NCBI RefSeq assembly: GCF_000204055.1
Contig: NW_006768771.1
Span: 324,638-388,637 of the forward strand
Length of the DNA stretch: 64,000 nt
Source: Melampsora larici-populina 98AG31
Taxonomy: Eukaryota > Basidiomycota > Pucciniomycetes > Pucciniales > Melampsoraceae
Direction of reading: 5' to 3'
Shown here in pieces: positions 42,352 to 54,719 of this stretch (position 1 is its first letter; every line of letters starts with the position of its first letter). The position numbers and the translations under genes were made by a program. The notes under the pieces were generated by a model. It was not told where the DNA came from and did not search any database. It saw nothing but the letters and a program-made list of their open reading frames with translations.

Positions 42352-45300
42352 TAAATCGAATTGACACTGTCACCAGTGAATTGTTCCTCTTGTTTGCTTC
42401 TATATGTACTGTTTTTATCTTTCCTATGTATCACCAGATCCAGGGGTGAACCTGGGTGAAACTTTTTGTAAAACCCTCTGGCCTTCCGGAGGCATGTATC
42501 CTCATGATTCCATAGATACAATACCCTATAGGCCCATTAAGCTGCTTTATGCTCTAATTCCTCCTGTCCAGATTTTTACTTGATCATTAGACCTGTTAGA
42601 AATCTTCAACCTTATGATTCTCAAGGGTAAGCCCGTACTCTTAGGCTAACCTCTCACCACTCGAAGTCTGATCATTGATTCTATTGAGCTCATGGATCTT
42701 TCAGTTGGTTGTGATGCAGCAGTACATTGTGATTCAAGAAGGTAGTGTGAGATTTGGTCTTTGAGGATGAGAATGAAATATCACATACAAAAACTACAAA
42801 CACAAATCACCTAGCTAGAAGAGGAATAAATTTAAATTCATAAATCCTCCTTCTGCAAGCAAAACGTCAGCATCCATGCCTAATCATCAACACCAAGGCC
42901 TTGCTTCACAAGTTGAATTTACAAGCTTACACCTAAGTATGATGCACCTCAGTTTAGGCCTTAAGAAATTAATTGAAATCATTGTCTGCCCCCAAGGTGT
43001 ACATGGATTCAACACCAATCAACCCCAATGTGCTCCTCCTTTATACCACAATTACCCTCACGTATTCATTACTCACTCCCTGTGTTGGGCTATGTTTTCA
43101 CCAATTTTTCATTCTTTTCCTTATTCAGCTTCAACACATCTCCATTTGGCTGCGTTCAGTTACATCTAAGTCCTCTACATACCTGGATCTGGAATTCCTT
43201 CATTGACTCTACTAACCACTCCATGGAGCCAACAACCATTTGTTGGTTTTACATTTCTATTCTCAGTTTCTCCTTATGCATACACTTCCTTACAGCCTTC
43301 CTTTCCCAACATTGACCATTCAGATAAACTGTCTATGATGATGCATGTTTACTTTCATTTTCATTTCACTTTCCACTCTCAACAATCGCTACCAACATGT
43401 GCATTTCCCAACAGTATATGGCACCTCATTTAATGCGCGTTCAAACTCATGCATTTCTATCGCGCTATGAAGTCAATCATTATTCTCAAGGTATACCCGT
43501 CCTCATGATCAATTTGAGACTCATTGAGTGTACTCCAATTCATTTACCTCTACCATTATGTCTAGCTCCACAAAGACATTGATTTGTGTTACTGCATATC
43601 AGCATATCTCATATTTTGTTGCTCCGTCTTCCTTTTCCAACTACATTGAAAAGTATCATTTTTTATTAACTCTGCACAGCTCAATTTATATTCTACTCAT
43701 TCCTCTGCCTAACTTTCTACCTGCTCATTGATCCCAAAATATGCCAATTCTTGTTACTTTTCACTCGAACCCAATTTTTTATCAATACAGTCTTCCAATC
43801 ATATGCTCTACCATATATTTCATATCATACCCTGTGCCTCTGCTCATTCCACATTACACTTCAAACATATTTTGCAATTCCGTAAGGGATTGTGATTTTT
43901 TTTGTCCAGAATTTTGATTACAACAAAATCAAAATTCCGTGACGGAATCACCAGTGGAAGGAATTGTGACAGAAATTTGGTTGAGTACAAAATGTGTACA
44001 TGTGTGCTGGAATTATTGCAGAAGCATTATGATGCTGATGCTTTTTGCAATAAATGCAGAGTGTGCTTTGTTTGTATTACTTCAGACAAATGATGATGTG
44101 TCTGGGCTATCATCGGGCTATGTTGTCTTAGCAGCGGAACACTCACTTTCACCGGAGTTTTTCCAGATAGTAATGCTCAACTGTGTAACGGGGTAGAACT
44201 TCAACCCACATTATGTATTCTAACCCTCAATCTTTTAAGGTTGTGATAACAGAAGTTGAGTACAATAAAATGAGAGAAGTTTTTTCCGGGAAGAATGCGT
44301 CAAGATCTCAAGAATAACTCAGAAAGGGGAGGAGGGCGGTTTTCAATCAAAGGTTGGAAAGCACAGAGCTTTTGTAATAATCAAAGATAATATTGATAAT
44401 ATTCCAACAATAAAAGATGACCGGTGTTCCTGCCTAGTGGAGGAAAACCTTTATATCCTAAATGGAAACTACAATGTTTACGTAAATACATATAATGGTA
44501 GTTTACGAGTTTGTTGCGCGTTTACACATGTAAGGTTAGTCTCCTTGTCTCATTCCTGATACCACTCACCTTGCCAAGACATTGTGTCAATTTTACATCG
44601 TTCTTAGCGGATGTTTGACAGGGCTCCGCACTTTATGTTCCATCAAATGACATCCACTTCATTCACTTTCCCAACCATTTTCACTTGCACATGCATATAT
44701 GTACGTCATGTTTTCAACCTTTCAGAATCACATATGCGTCTCGGAATGCTGGCCCAAATTTACTCCGGCATCCGGACTGGGTTACTGGACACTCCAATCA
44801 TTTCACTTGGTAGCCACCACAATTTAAGCTGTGTTACGCTTTCAAGGCAATGTCTTGACATCTTCCAATGCTGTTGGATTTGTCGACTAGCTCAATGTGG
44901 AGCCTCCCACAATATCTCTGCTTGATGTATCATTATATTGCCATCACTCTGTTCCCAAACTTGCTCACCTGACTTTTGCTCATGAATTCTCTTGTATTGA
45001 TGTCGACTGTTATATTGGAGACTGGCAACTCTTTACTTGCATTTGAAAAGGTCCATCATTTGCTCTGGGTTCAATGCTTTCTAGTTTATTCTGACTGTCA
45101 CCTGGTATCCGGGATAAAGTCTGTACAGTGCCTCAAAGCAGATCAAGTGTTGGTTACAGACATCCAAATCACTCGCCAGGAGTCTGATGTATCCATGAAA
45201 CAAGCAAAAGATGAAGCTCAGATTGAATCAACTGCTTGATTCCTCTGATCCATTACCATCTGCTGATATCTTCAAATACCTCTGGATCAGGTCACTGGCA
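42352..45300. other. Non-coding interior of duplication copy 1
   Basis: Plus-strand frames here (for example 42876-43169 and 44611-44925) have a pyrimidine-rich, His/Ser/Pro-biased composition and no splice or family support. A foldback structure lies at about 43875-43971: CAATTCC...GGAATTG ends, an inner AATTTTGAT / ATCAAAATT inverted repeat (43910-43936) and the palindrome ATTCCGTGACGGAAT. The same applies to 46185-49130 in copy 2. Confidence 0.45.
43875..43971. repeat. Small imperfect foldback structure (also at +3833)
   Basis: CAATTCC at the left and GGAATTG at the right enclose AATTTTGAT-9 nt-ATCAAAATT (43910-43936) and ATTCCGTGACGGAAT. It may be a degraded miniature element; no target duplication was seen. 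Copy 2 carries the same structure at about 47708-47804. Confidence 0.4.
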
Positions 45301-45315
45301 TTTGATATCTCCTTG

Positions 45316-48300
45316 CAATATTGGCCATTATTCATTCAGCACCTATGGAGCCACCTGGGCCTAAGGTTTTTAGCTGTTCTTTGTTTCTTCAAATGGCTGA
45401 CACCAAGACTTAACTCATCAATCCTGTTTGCATAGCTCATGGATGGCTCTCAAGCTATGACCTGAGATGACAGTGAAATGGTATGTTGGTTAATCGAAAT
45501 GTCACAAATACCTGCCTTTCTAAACCCAATTTTTTACTCAATTCAAGGAAAACTAGAGGACTTCCAGGATACCGTGGATGAGCTTAGTGGAATGGTCCAT
45601 GAATGCAAAGATAAGATACATGTGGTGAGTTGCTACCCCTTACAATCTTTTGGGTAATTCCAAAGCATTGATATCAATACCAGTATGAAAAGGATAGAGT
45701 CATTCTGCAAGACATATTTTGTGAAAATGATATCAGTGGAAGTGATGCATTGGATGCAAGAATCAAGCATGAGGTTGACAAACAGTTGGATGTTCTCATT
45801 GATGACTGGAGTAAAAAAGTAAGCTTCTATGCTCTCCTGTATCATTTGGGGACTCATGCAATGTATATTACTTTGAGTACATTGTTGATTTTTTCAACTT
45901 CTAGCTCACTAATTTCAAGAATTATTTGGCTTCAGGGAGGTGAGAGGATGTTGAGTGCACCAGCTTCTGAGTTTGAAACTGAACATCATACAACATTCAT
46001 CTGTATGTAGCTCCAAGATGAAATTAAAGCTCTTCACACCCATATTTGTGAACACCTAGTGATCAAGAACAATCAAATGGGAGAATGTGTTGCAGTTGGA
46101 ATTAAAAAAGCACGTAAGGATCTCAAAATCTCAGTTGAAAAGATCCTTGAGCATACCAAGGAATGTGAGAGCCTTGGCAATTGATAAATCGAATTGACAC
46201 TGTCACCAGTGAATTGTTCCTCTTGTTTGCTTCTATATGTACTGTTTTTATCTTTCCTATGTATCACCAGATCCAGGGGTGAACCTGGGTGAAACTTTTT
46301 GTAAAACCCTCTGGCCTTCCGGAGGCATGTATCTTCATGATTCCATAGATACAATACCCTATAGGCCCATTAAGCTGCTTTATGCTCTAATTCCTCCTGT
46401 CCAGATTTTTACTTGATCATTAGACCTGTTAGAAATCTTCAACCTTATGATTCTCAAGGGTAAGCCCGTACTCTTAGGCTAACCTCTCACCACTCGAAGT
46501 CTGATCATTGATTCTATTGAGCTCATGGATCTTTCAGTTGGTTGTGATGCAGCAGTACATTGTGATTCAAGAAGGTAGTGTGAGATTTGGTCTTTGAGGA
46601 TGAGAATGAAATATCACATACAAAAACTACAAACACAAATCACCTAGCTAGAAGAGGAATAAATTTAAATTCATAAATCCTCCTTCTGCAAGCAAAACGT
46701 CAGCATCCATGCCTAATCATCAACACCAAGGCCTTGCTTCACAAGTTGAATTTACAAGCTTACACCTAAGTATGATGCACCTCAGTTTAGGCCTTAAGAA
46801 ATTAATTGAAATCATTGTCTGCCCCCAAGGTGTACATGGATTCAACACCAATCAACCCCAATGTGCTCCTCCTTTATACCACAATTACCCTCACGTATTC
46901 ATTACTCACTCCCTGTGTTGGGCTATGTTTTCACCAATTTTTCATTCTTTTCCTTATTCAGCTTCAACACATCTCCATTTGGCTGCGTTCAGTTACATCT
47001 AAGTCCTCTACATACCTGGATCTGGAATTCCTTCATTGACTCTACTAACCACTCCATGGAGCCAACAACCATTTGTTGGTTTTACATTTCTATTCTCAGT
47101 TTCTCCTTATGCATACACTTCCTTACAGCCTTCCTTTCCCAACATTGACCATTCAGATAAACTGTCTATGATTATGCATGTTTACTTTCATTTTCATTTC
47201 ACTTTCCACTCTCAACAATTGCTACCAACATGTGCATTTCCCAACAGTATATGGCACCTCATTTAATGCGCGTTCAAACTCATGCATTTCTATCGCGCTA
47301 TGAAGTCAATCATTATTCTCAAGGTATACCCGTCCTCATGATCAATTTGAGACTCATTGAGTGTACTCCAATTCATTTACCTCTACCATTATGTCTAGCT
47401 CCACAAAGACATTGATTTGTGTTACTGCATATCAGCATATCTCATATTTTGTTGCTCCGTCTTCCTTTTCCAACTACATTGAAAAGTATCATTTTTTATT
47501 AACTCTGCACAGCTCAATTTATATTCTACTCATTCCTCTGCCTAACTTTCTACCTGCCCATTGATCCCAAAATATGCCAATTCTTGTTACTTTTCACTCG
47601 AACCCAATTTTTTATCAATACAGTCTTCCAATCATATGCTCTACCATATATTTCATATCATACCCTGTGCCTCTGCTCATTCCACATTACACTTCAAACA
47701 TATTTTGCAATTCCGTAAGGGATTGTGATTTTTTTTGTCCAGAATTTTGATTACAACAAAATCAAAATTCCGTGACGGAATCACCAGTGGAAGGAATTGT
47801 GACAGAAATTTGGTTGAGTACAAAATGTGTACATGCGTGCTGGAATTATTGCAGAAGCATTATGATGCTGATGCTTTTTGCAATAAATGCAGAGTGTGCT
47901 TTGTTTGTATTACTTCAGACAAATGATGATGTGTCTGGGCTATCATCGGGCTATGTTGTCTTAGCAGCGGAACACTCACTTTCACCGGAGTTTTTCCAGA
48001 TAGTAATGCTCAACTGTGTAACGGGGTAGAACTTCAACCCACATTATGTATTCTAACCCTCAATCTTTTAAGGTTGTGATAACAGAAGTTGAGTACAATA
48101 AAATGAGAGAAGTTTTTTCCGGGAAGAATGCGTCAAGATCTCAAGAATAACTCAGAAAGGGGAGGAGGGCGGTTTTCAATCAAAGGTTGGAAAGCACAGA
48201 GCTTTTGTAATAATCAAAGATAATATTGATAATATTCCAACAATAAAAGATGACCGGTGTTCCTGCCTAGTGGAGGAAAACCTTTATATCCTAAATGGAA

Positions 48301-49169
48301 ACTACAATGTTTACGTAAATACATATAATGGTAGTTTACGAGTTTGTTGCGCGTTTACACATGTAAGGTTAGTCTCCTTGTCTCATTCCTGATACCACTC
48401 ACCTTGCCAAGACATTGTGTCAATTTTACATCGTTCTTAGCGGATGTTTGACAGGGCTCCGCACTTTATGTTCCATCAAATGACATCCACTTCATTCACT
48501 TTCCCAACCATTTTCACTTGCACATGCATATATGTACGTCATGTTTTCAACCTTTCAGAATCACATATGCGTCTCGGAATGCTGGCCCAAATTTACTCCG
48601 GCATCCGGACTGGGTTACTGGACACTCCAATCATTTCACTTGGTAGCCACCACAATTTAAGCTGTGTTACGCTTTCAAGGCAATGTCTTGACATCTTCCA
48701 ATGCTGTTGGATTTGTCGACTAGCTCAAAGTGGAGCCTCCCACAATATCTCTGCTTGATGTATCATTATATTGCCATCACTCTGTTCCCAAACTTGCTCA
48801 CCTGACTTTTGCTCATGAATTCTCTTGTATTGATGTCGACTGTTATATTGGAGACTGGCAACTCTTTACTTGCATTTGAAAAGGTCCATCATTTGCTCTG
48901 GGTTCAATGCTTTCTAGTTTATTCTGACTGTCACCTGGTATCCGGGATAAAGTCTGTACAGTGCCTCAAAGCAGATCAAGTGTTGGTTACAGACACTGCT
49001 CCTACATTTGAAGACATCCAAATCACTCGCCAGGAGTCTGATGTATCCATGAAACAAGCAAAAGATGAAGCTCAGATTGAATCAACTGCTTGATTCCTCT
49101 GATCCATTACCATCTGCTGATATCTTCAAATACCTCTGGATCAGGTCACTGGCATTTGATATCTCCTTG
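45316..49169. repeat. Tandem duplication, copy 2 (3854 bp)
   Basis: It is the second unit of the head-to-tail repeat, followed by unique sequence TCCAGATACACCTGAAG. It carries an extra 21 bp (TGCTCCTACATTTGAA and neighbours) within GACA...GACA near 48996. The sequence downstream of copy 2 continues what must have been the original right flank, so copy 2 is joined to its natural 3' neighbour and copy 1 to the natural 5' neighbour. Confidence 0.95.
45548..46184 (+). pseudogene. Duplicated 3' exons of the coiled-coil-like gene
   Basis: Exons 45548-45624, 45684-45818 and 46011-46184 repeat those at 41715-42351 with the same splice sites. The only coding change noticed is Asp to Glu in KL(D/E)DFQD. 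The 5' exons are absent from this copy, so it has no start of its own. It could act as alternative 3' exons only if transcription reads through about 3.2 kb from copy 1. Confidence 0.55.
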
Positions 49170-50060
49170 TCCAGATACACCTGAAGACCAGGTATTCAAC
49201 TATTATCTATGATCATCTCGGGCTCACATTTGCACCTTGTGAAGGTTGTAAAGAGTTTTGCACTTGGACAAATTACCTGCCCTCATACAATTGCTGCTGG
49301 CGTTCATATTGAAGATATCTTATCTCATGGACTCCTTGATCCATTTCAACTTGAAGTGTTTGTAAAGCTTATGTCAGTAGGGATCCAGATCACGCTCAGC
49401 ACGCTCTGACACACTATGATGACATTGTGGCTCAATTCTTTGATTGACAGGCGAAGTACAGATACTCGCCTCCTGTCCGGTGACTTGTTCCCCTTTTGTT
49501 AAGTAACCATCATACCAAGTTGAGTGATACTAGAAGGGTGAATCACTGAGCATTCCCAGAGTGTGCTCTCAATGTATTGAGACGCACAAAATGCTATCAG
49601 ATTCTCCATCCCAGAGGACCATGGTTTGACACTCTGAGCCAATCAACATTTAAGCCCATCTGCTCACATCTGCTCAATCCGACAATAACCGGGTGATTTC
49701 AGTCAAGTGTGAGGTCCTAATTTGCTGATCATTCGCTATTGAGTTTATCTCACGCTGAGACTCAAACCCTAATTTTGAAACAGGATTGATACCCCTGCAC
49801 AATATCTGGCCTGAGTTGCCCAAGCATTTACATTCATTCAAAAATCCCTTCAAAAAACAATCACTGAGATTGATGAGACACAATATATATGATAATTTTA
49901 CTGCGGTGAAGAAGATAAGCTATTAATTGAAGACCTCAAAATCAAGAGAAGAAGAATTGATGATCAGGGAACAACACGATCTGTTGACAGAGATTTCAAA
50001 CCTTCAGCGCCTTGGTAATTAGACTATTCTATCTTGAAACACTTCCAATTATTGAAATTC
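49170..50060. other. No supported gene
   Basis: Right flank of the duplication. A coding-like plus-strand stretch near 49910 (EDKLLIEDLKIKRRRIDDQG) resembles the charged helices of neighbouring frames but stands alone. A 66-codon frame at 49209-49409 has no recognised content. Confidence 0.35.
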
Positions 50061-50066
50061 CTCATC

Positions 50067-51602
50067 CTATTCCTCACAAGAACTGAATATTGACATATTC
50101 TCATCTGTACTGCTACACAAGTCATCTTCTAAGAATGCAATGCCAATACGAACTTCATCAACAGCCTTCAACAGGTTCTCCACCTTCATGCTCTTCCATG
50201 TAGACTTCTCCATTTGAGACCAATCTATATATTCCAAAAGAGAAACTACATCAATACATATCATTTTGAAGTGCAAAAACTCTTTTCAGGTCAAATACTC
50301 ACAATCTTCCCAAATTGAAATCACTGCTACCTCCTGGTCCAAACTCAATGTTTATGTAGCCTCAAACGTTCAAATACAACACCTATTCCAATTAATCTTG
50401 GGGTCAAACATTGAGGGTAAGTAGGGCAATGTAAAACCAGCTCTTCATTTGAAAAAGTTTCTAAAATTTAATGAAATGGTAAACTAGATTCAATTCTGGT
50501 GGTTCTGGTTAACTTTTTCAGTTCTTGATATCTCTTTTTTGATGGAGTTGAAAGAATCAATCAGGTTATACAAAAACCCAAATAATGGGCCAAGTTTGTG
50601 CTCTTGGCAGCATCACAAAGAAACAGGCATATCTTCTCTGATGCTGATTCAAATTTAGCTTGATGAAAATAATCTCTTTGGATAGCTAGAAAAAGATGTT
50701 CTTTTCTAAGAATCTAATGATCAAAGAGAGAGTGTTTTATCCATTTTGAGATTATCTTTGACAGAATTTAAACCAATATTATTGAAGATGAGATCACAGC
50801 ATCATGGAAGAATGTAACTTCCCATTCAAGTTGATCAATAGAAGCATGATCAATGTCATCTAACAATAAATGTGCCTGTGCCAATTGCAATCTAAGACAA
50901 GTTTCAATTTCCCTAGACAGAAAACAACAACCAAAAGTTAGAACATATTCAATATATCATTAAGCAGGACAAAATAATTCATGAAACTCACGGTGGAGGT
51001 CCTTGAGTCAGACACTCAACCATACCAGTAATCCTTATAGCTTGAACTTCAAATTTATAAAACAATTGAAGAGAAAGGTAAGTAAACCGAAATGCAAAAT
51101 TCTCAATAAAGGTCTTTTCAACTTCTTCCGGAATATGATCCAAAGAATTTTCAAGAAGTACTGCATAACCCCTTAAATTACCTAAAGTAATTTGATGTGA
51201 TTGATTTGATGAAGTGTCTCTATTCATTAATTTTTCCAACTAATCATCAAGATTGATTGGTTTTCAATCATTTTCTTCTTCTTGTTTGTTGATGCTGTTT
51301 GGTTTGATGAATGATTTTGGTTTCAGTAATGATTCAAGTTGAATTGATAATCTGTTTCCTTCTTCTCCACATTTTCCTAAAAATTTGATTGACCAATCCA
51401 ATCCTCATGGTTTTAGTTTATCTTGAAATTGTTCTGTCATTCTTGAATGGATTTGTTTCTTGAATCTTTTTTTTTGTAGTTCGGAGTAGTTTGAATAATA
51501 GATCAAGTGAATAGTAATTGAATTGGTTGGAGAGATAGAATTCAAAAGAAGTATAGTTTTTTCTTCATAGTACATATGGATTCCTCTTGAGTCTATTTTC
51601 AC
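50067..51602 (-). pseudogene. Unidentified multicopy-type gene with intron and three in-frame stops
   Basis: One minus-strand frame runs from 51602 to 50993 and reads SELQKKRFKKQIHSRMTEQF, then TGA (51407-51405), GLDWSIKFLGKCGEEGNRLS, IQLESLLKPKSF, then TGA and TAG near 51250, then LEKLMNRDTSS, ITLGNLRGYAVLLENSLDHI, and IENFAFRFTYLSLQLFYKF. It splices at GTGAGT (50992) across an 80-nt intron with CTAAC and TAG (50913) to EIETCLRLQLAQAHLLLDDI and QLEWEVTFFHDAVISS. A further piece at about 50200-50067 (KVENLLKAVDEVRIGIAFLE) probably belongs to it. From memory it resembles a rust-specific helical family of unknown function. The three stops in a clean frame suggest recent inactivation. Confidence 0.55.
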
Positions 51603-53090
51603 CTTTCTAAGTACATATGTTTATTCTGTTAAGTCTATGTTCCTTCTCCCCTTGACCCTTCAAAGTTCAACCTCAACTTCCTTCCTTAGACCTCAACAGA
51701 AAGCTGCGGAATTGCAATAGCCAACTCGTAATAGGCAAAGAGGAGGGCCTTGGGTTGAGGTCAACACATTATTTTTTGAGCAACTGAATCTTTCAAGTGT
51801 TATCCCTAGCTGGAAGAGCAAAACTGCCTCTCTGCTTGTAATTCATTTGGCATTTGTTGTATTACGTACTGTTTTATCTCTTGTAAGTGAGGGGACTCTT
51901 GACCATGTCCCTTAACTTACCCCTTGATTATCTGAAATGAATGCATCTTTCATCTTGACAACATTGAGCTTTGTAGTGGGTCGCTAGCCTAGATGACCAG
52001 ATTGTATCCGCATTGGTCAGGGGAGACAACATTCAGTTTTTCTCCTGGTAAGTATTGGATTCTTCTGCTGGTCATGCTTCCATCCTCACTTCTCTATTCC
52101 TGGATTATTTTTCCACATATGTTGTAAATTGCATTATAGATGTCAATATCAGTTCCAGCAACTTATACAAATTTGACGCTGTCTTACCTACAATGCGAGC
52201 TATGGCTTGCTTACCGCACTTGGCTCACAAATCACATTCATGACCTCTACTTATGAGATACAACATTTTATGTGATCAACACCCTGGATGATCGGATTAA
52301 AAATGTGGATGAGCTCATAACAGTGCAAAATGCAGTAGCTCACTCAGTGAGATCTACAGTGATCTCGCCAAACCAATCTTGGATGTGTTGCTTTACAATT
52401 GGTAATTCAGTAAGGATGTGGGCGCAGAAGGATTGGATGGATTGATGGTGATTGTCCAGGAATCAGCCACTGTTTGTGTGTCAATTCATCGTGCAAAACA
52501 ACCTTTTTTGCAAGCCTTGTCCAATTAACGTTAACCTTTTTTTCAACTACAGTCCACAGAAATTGGAGTGTGAGTTTCAATTCACACATCCATGTCTAAT
52601 TGAGAATTCCAAATAGGTCTCTTGGTTTGTCCCACAAATCACATGAGATTGAGAAAAATGCCATTGAGCGCTCTTATCTTGGCCTTATCAAACATATCAA
52701 TTGGGTTTACAAAATTTGGCTATGGTGGCGGATGATTGAGGATGGAATCATTGAGGGTGCGGTGTAGTCTGGGCCTTATGATTTGCAGTATACCGGTATT
52801 TTTCAACTTGGATCAGGTCAACATGAGCAATCTTGTGACCTCTGCAAAGGGGAATGATGATGACATGGGAAGTAGGACACAAGCCTTTGTGACCAACGTG
52901 AGTTCAGCTACATTTCATTTGGTATTGTGAACTTTCTAACATATTGGATATTGAACTATCAGTGTTAGATGTTGTTATCAGCTTCTGATGCGCTTGGAGG
53001 GGACAGTTACTCAAGAGAGAAAGACAGCTAGGTTTGTATTGTTTGATTCATTTGTGGCTTTTCTGTTGGGAAAAAATGATGTGTTTACTG
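51603..53090 (+). other. No named gene; scattered coding-like plus-strand pieces
   Basis: Around 52265-52360 the plus strand reads NTLDDRIKNVDELITVQNAV, resembling the charged helices of the 41-kb and 53-kb genes. Around 52765-52850 another frame reads GPYDLQYTGIFQLGSGQHEQ. They cannot be joined with confidence. The remaining frames are short. Confidence 0.3.
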
Positions 53091-53149
53091 ATTGCAGTTT
53101 ATGATTTTGAGATACTCAGTGGACAGACATTTGTGAGATCTTGAGAAGG

Positions 53150-53990
53150 AATCAAAACAAAACTCAAGTTGTTGGGAAGAGAATAAGGCTATTTTTACCA
53201 ACATCCACTCCTCTGTTGTAAAAAAAATGGACAACATGGAAAAAAGATATTCTCAACTGCAACCAGCTTTGAGATTCACTCAATGACTCACTCTTACAAA
53301 TGAAGGGTAGAGACATTCCACAAGTAAGCTCCAAGCATTTATCTTTCCAGTTTTGTGAATTTTGAGGAATATTGGTTGCAGGTATTACTGGATCTTAGCC
53401 AGCAAGTCATGAATCTGAGGGAGCTGGAGGAGACAAATCAAGAAAAAATGAATCTGCCATAGGTGAAAATCCCATTGTTGCTCAAAACATCACAGCTGAA
53501 TTACAGAGAGAACTTCTTGAACCACTTTACCAAAAGATGAACTCCTTGGAGACATTAATAGATTTTGATAAGGTATGTGATCAATTAATTCATGACTCTA
53601 TCCCTTTGTTGACCTTACTCTGCCTAACATGAGAAATATTTGATACTTACCAAGATTTTCAATCTATAGTCAAGATTGACAGGATCTAACAATAAGAGTC
53701 CTCTATCTCTTGGTTCAAAGTGAAAACACTCAACCTTCCTTTATCCCTGTTTTGCTAATTTTTGATGCCATATAGATTGCTGCAAGAAATCTAGGACCAT
53801 TGACACCAACAAATTCTATCACATCTGCTCTCTCAAATACTTTTCAAGAATCCCTCATCAATGAAGTATTGATGAAATCAGACAATTTAGATTCCAGCAC
53901 TGAAACACAGGTTCTGTCTAAGCGGACAAAGAGATATGAACAAGTGGGTAACATCAATTTGAAAAATCCCACCCAGATTTGAACTGATAT
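53150..53990 (+). pseudogene. Fragments of a second coiled-coil-like plus-strand gene
   Basis: Pieces in order are NKAIFTNIHSSVVKKMDNME (about 53190), LNDSLLQMKGRDIPQ followed by GTAAGC (53322), LLDLSQQVMNLRELEETNQE (about 53385), ENPIVAQNITAELQRELLEP to LETLIDFDK followed by GTATGTG (53573), and ARNLGPLTPTNSITSALSNT to LSKRTKRYEQ (53780-53944). The donors fit GT-AG introns, but stops and frame changes occur near 53276 and 53460. Composition resembles the gene at 41-42 kb, and they may be paralogues. Function is unknown. Confidence 0.4.
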
Positions 53991-54495
53991 CTTGCTGGAT
54001 TAGAATAACTTATATTTGTAGCACACAACATCCATAATTTCCGTGGCCACTTCTCAATCAAGGCTCTCGGCAAGAAGAGGTTATAAGGAGCATATCATAA
54101 GCTAACCATCTGGAATACAGGCCACAAGCCAGGCTCCTACAAGTCAGTTGCTAAGCAGCTCTAGACATACTGAGAGAAACAAAAGGACAAGATTTGTGTC
54201 TGGATGCACATTCAGATCACTTTACAAGGGTGTGTGCATAAATCTGAAAAATCTAATGTACTGATTTTGTGCAACAAGAACAACTGACTGCTTATTTATA
54301 TGAATGATCATGATCTGAATTAAATTAAGCTACTCATTAACAACTATAGAACTCCACATCAGACATCAAACACTACCAATGACCATCAGACACTGGGATT
54401 CACTCAGAACCAGCAGATGGAAGGGGGACATTGAAAGCCTAAAAAGTGGATCAAGCCAATTGAGATTGAGTGAGTCAGACCCAGATCAAGTTTTA

Positions 54496-54714
54496 AGGCG
54501 TACAAAGATGACTTCTGTCAAATTTCAGAGAATTTGACAGAAGGTTTTGCAGAACAACAGATACCAAAATTTTGGTGTGATCTGTTGTTCTGTTGCTCTG
54601 TCTGTCTTGATACTTTTAACAAACAACAGATCCCGCCAAATTTTGGTATCTGTCATTCTGTGAAACCTTCTATCAAATTTTTTGAAAATTGACAGAAGGC
54701 ATCTTTGTACCCCC
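54496..54714. mobile_element. 219-bp nested-hairpin miniature element
   Basis: The ends GTACAAAGATG(A/C)CTTCTGTCA and their complement at the right (GACAGAAGGCATCTTTGTAC) begin arms of about 100 bp that pair almost along their whole length. Each arm holds its own hairpins: CTTCTGTCAAATT / AATTTGACAGAAG near 54511 and AACAACAGAT...ATCTGTTGTT near 54551. TA flanks both sides (54494-54495, 54715-54716). A second, half copy lies at 61724-61816. It has no coding capacity. Confidence 0.8.
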
Positions 54715-54719
54715 TATTT

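Larger units (their letters stand above)
41483..45315. repeat. Tandem duplication, copy 1 (3833 bp)
   Basis: Starting at CAATATTGGCCATTATTC and ending at GATATCTCCTTG, this block is repeated head to tail at 45316-49169. By eye I found seven substitutions (for example T/G at 41725, and in the ATGTATC(C/T)TCATG, TATGAT(G/T)ATG, CAAT(C/T)GC, CTGC(T/C)CATTG and CAA(T/A)GTGG contexts). It lacks 21 bp present in copy 2 near 45166. The block contains the 3' exons of the coiled-coil-like gene and about 2.9 kb of non-coding sequence. Confidence 0.95.

Noticed and set aside
42876..43731. Series of overlapping 60-97-codon plus-strand frames, repeated at +3833
   Set aside because: Several frames overlap in all phases over pyrimidine-rich DNA; repetition reflects the tandem duplication, not selection for coding.
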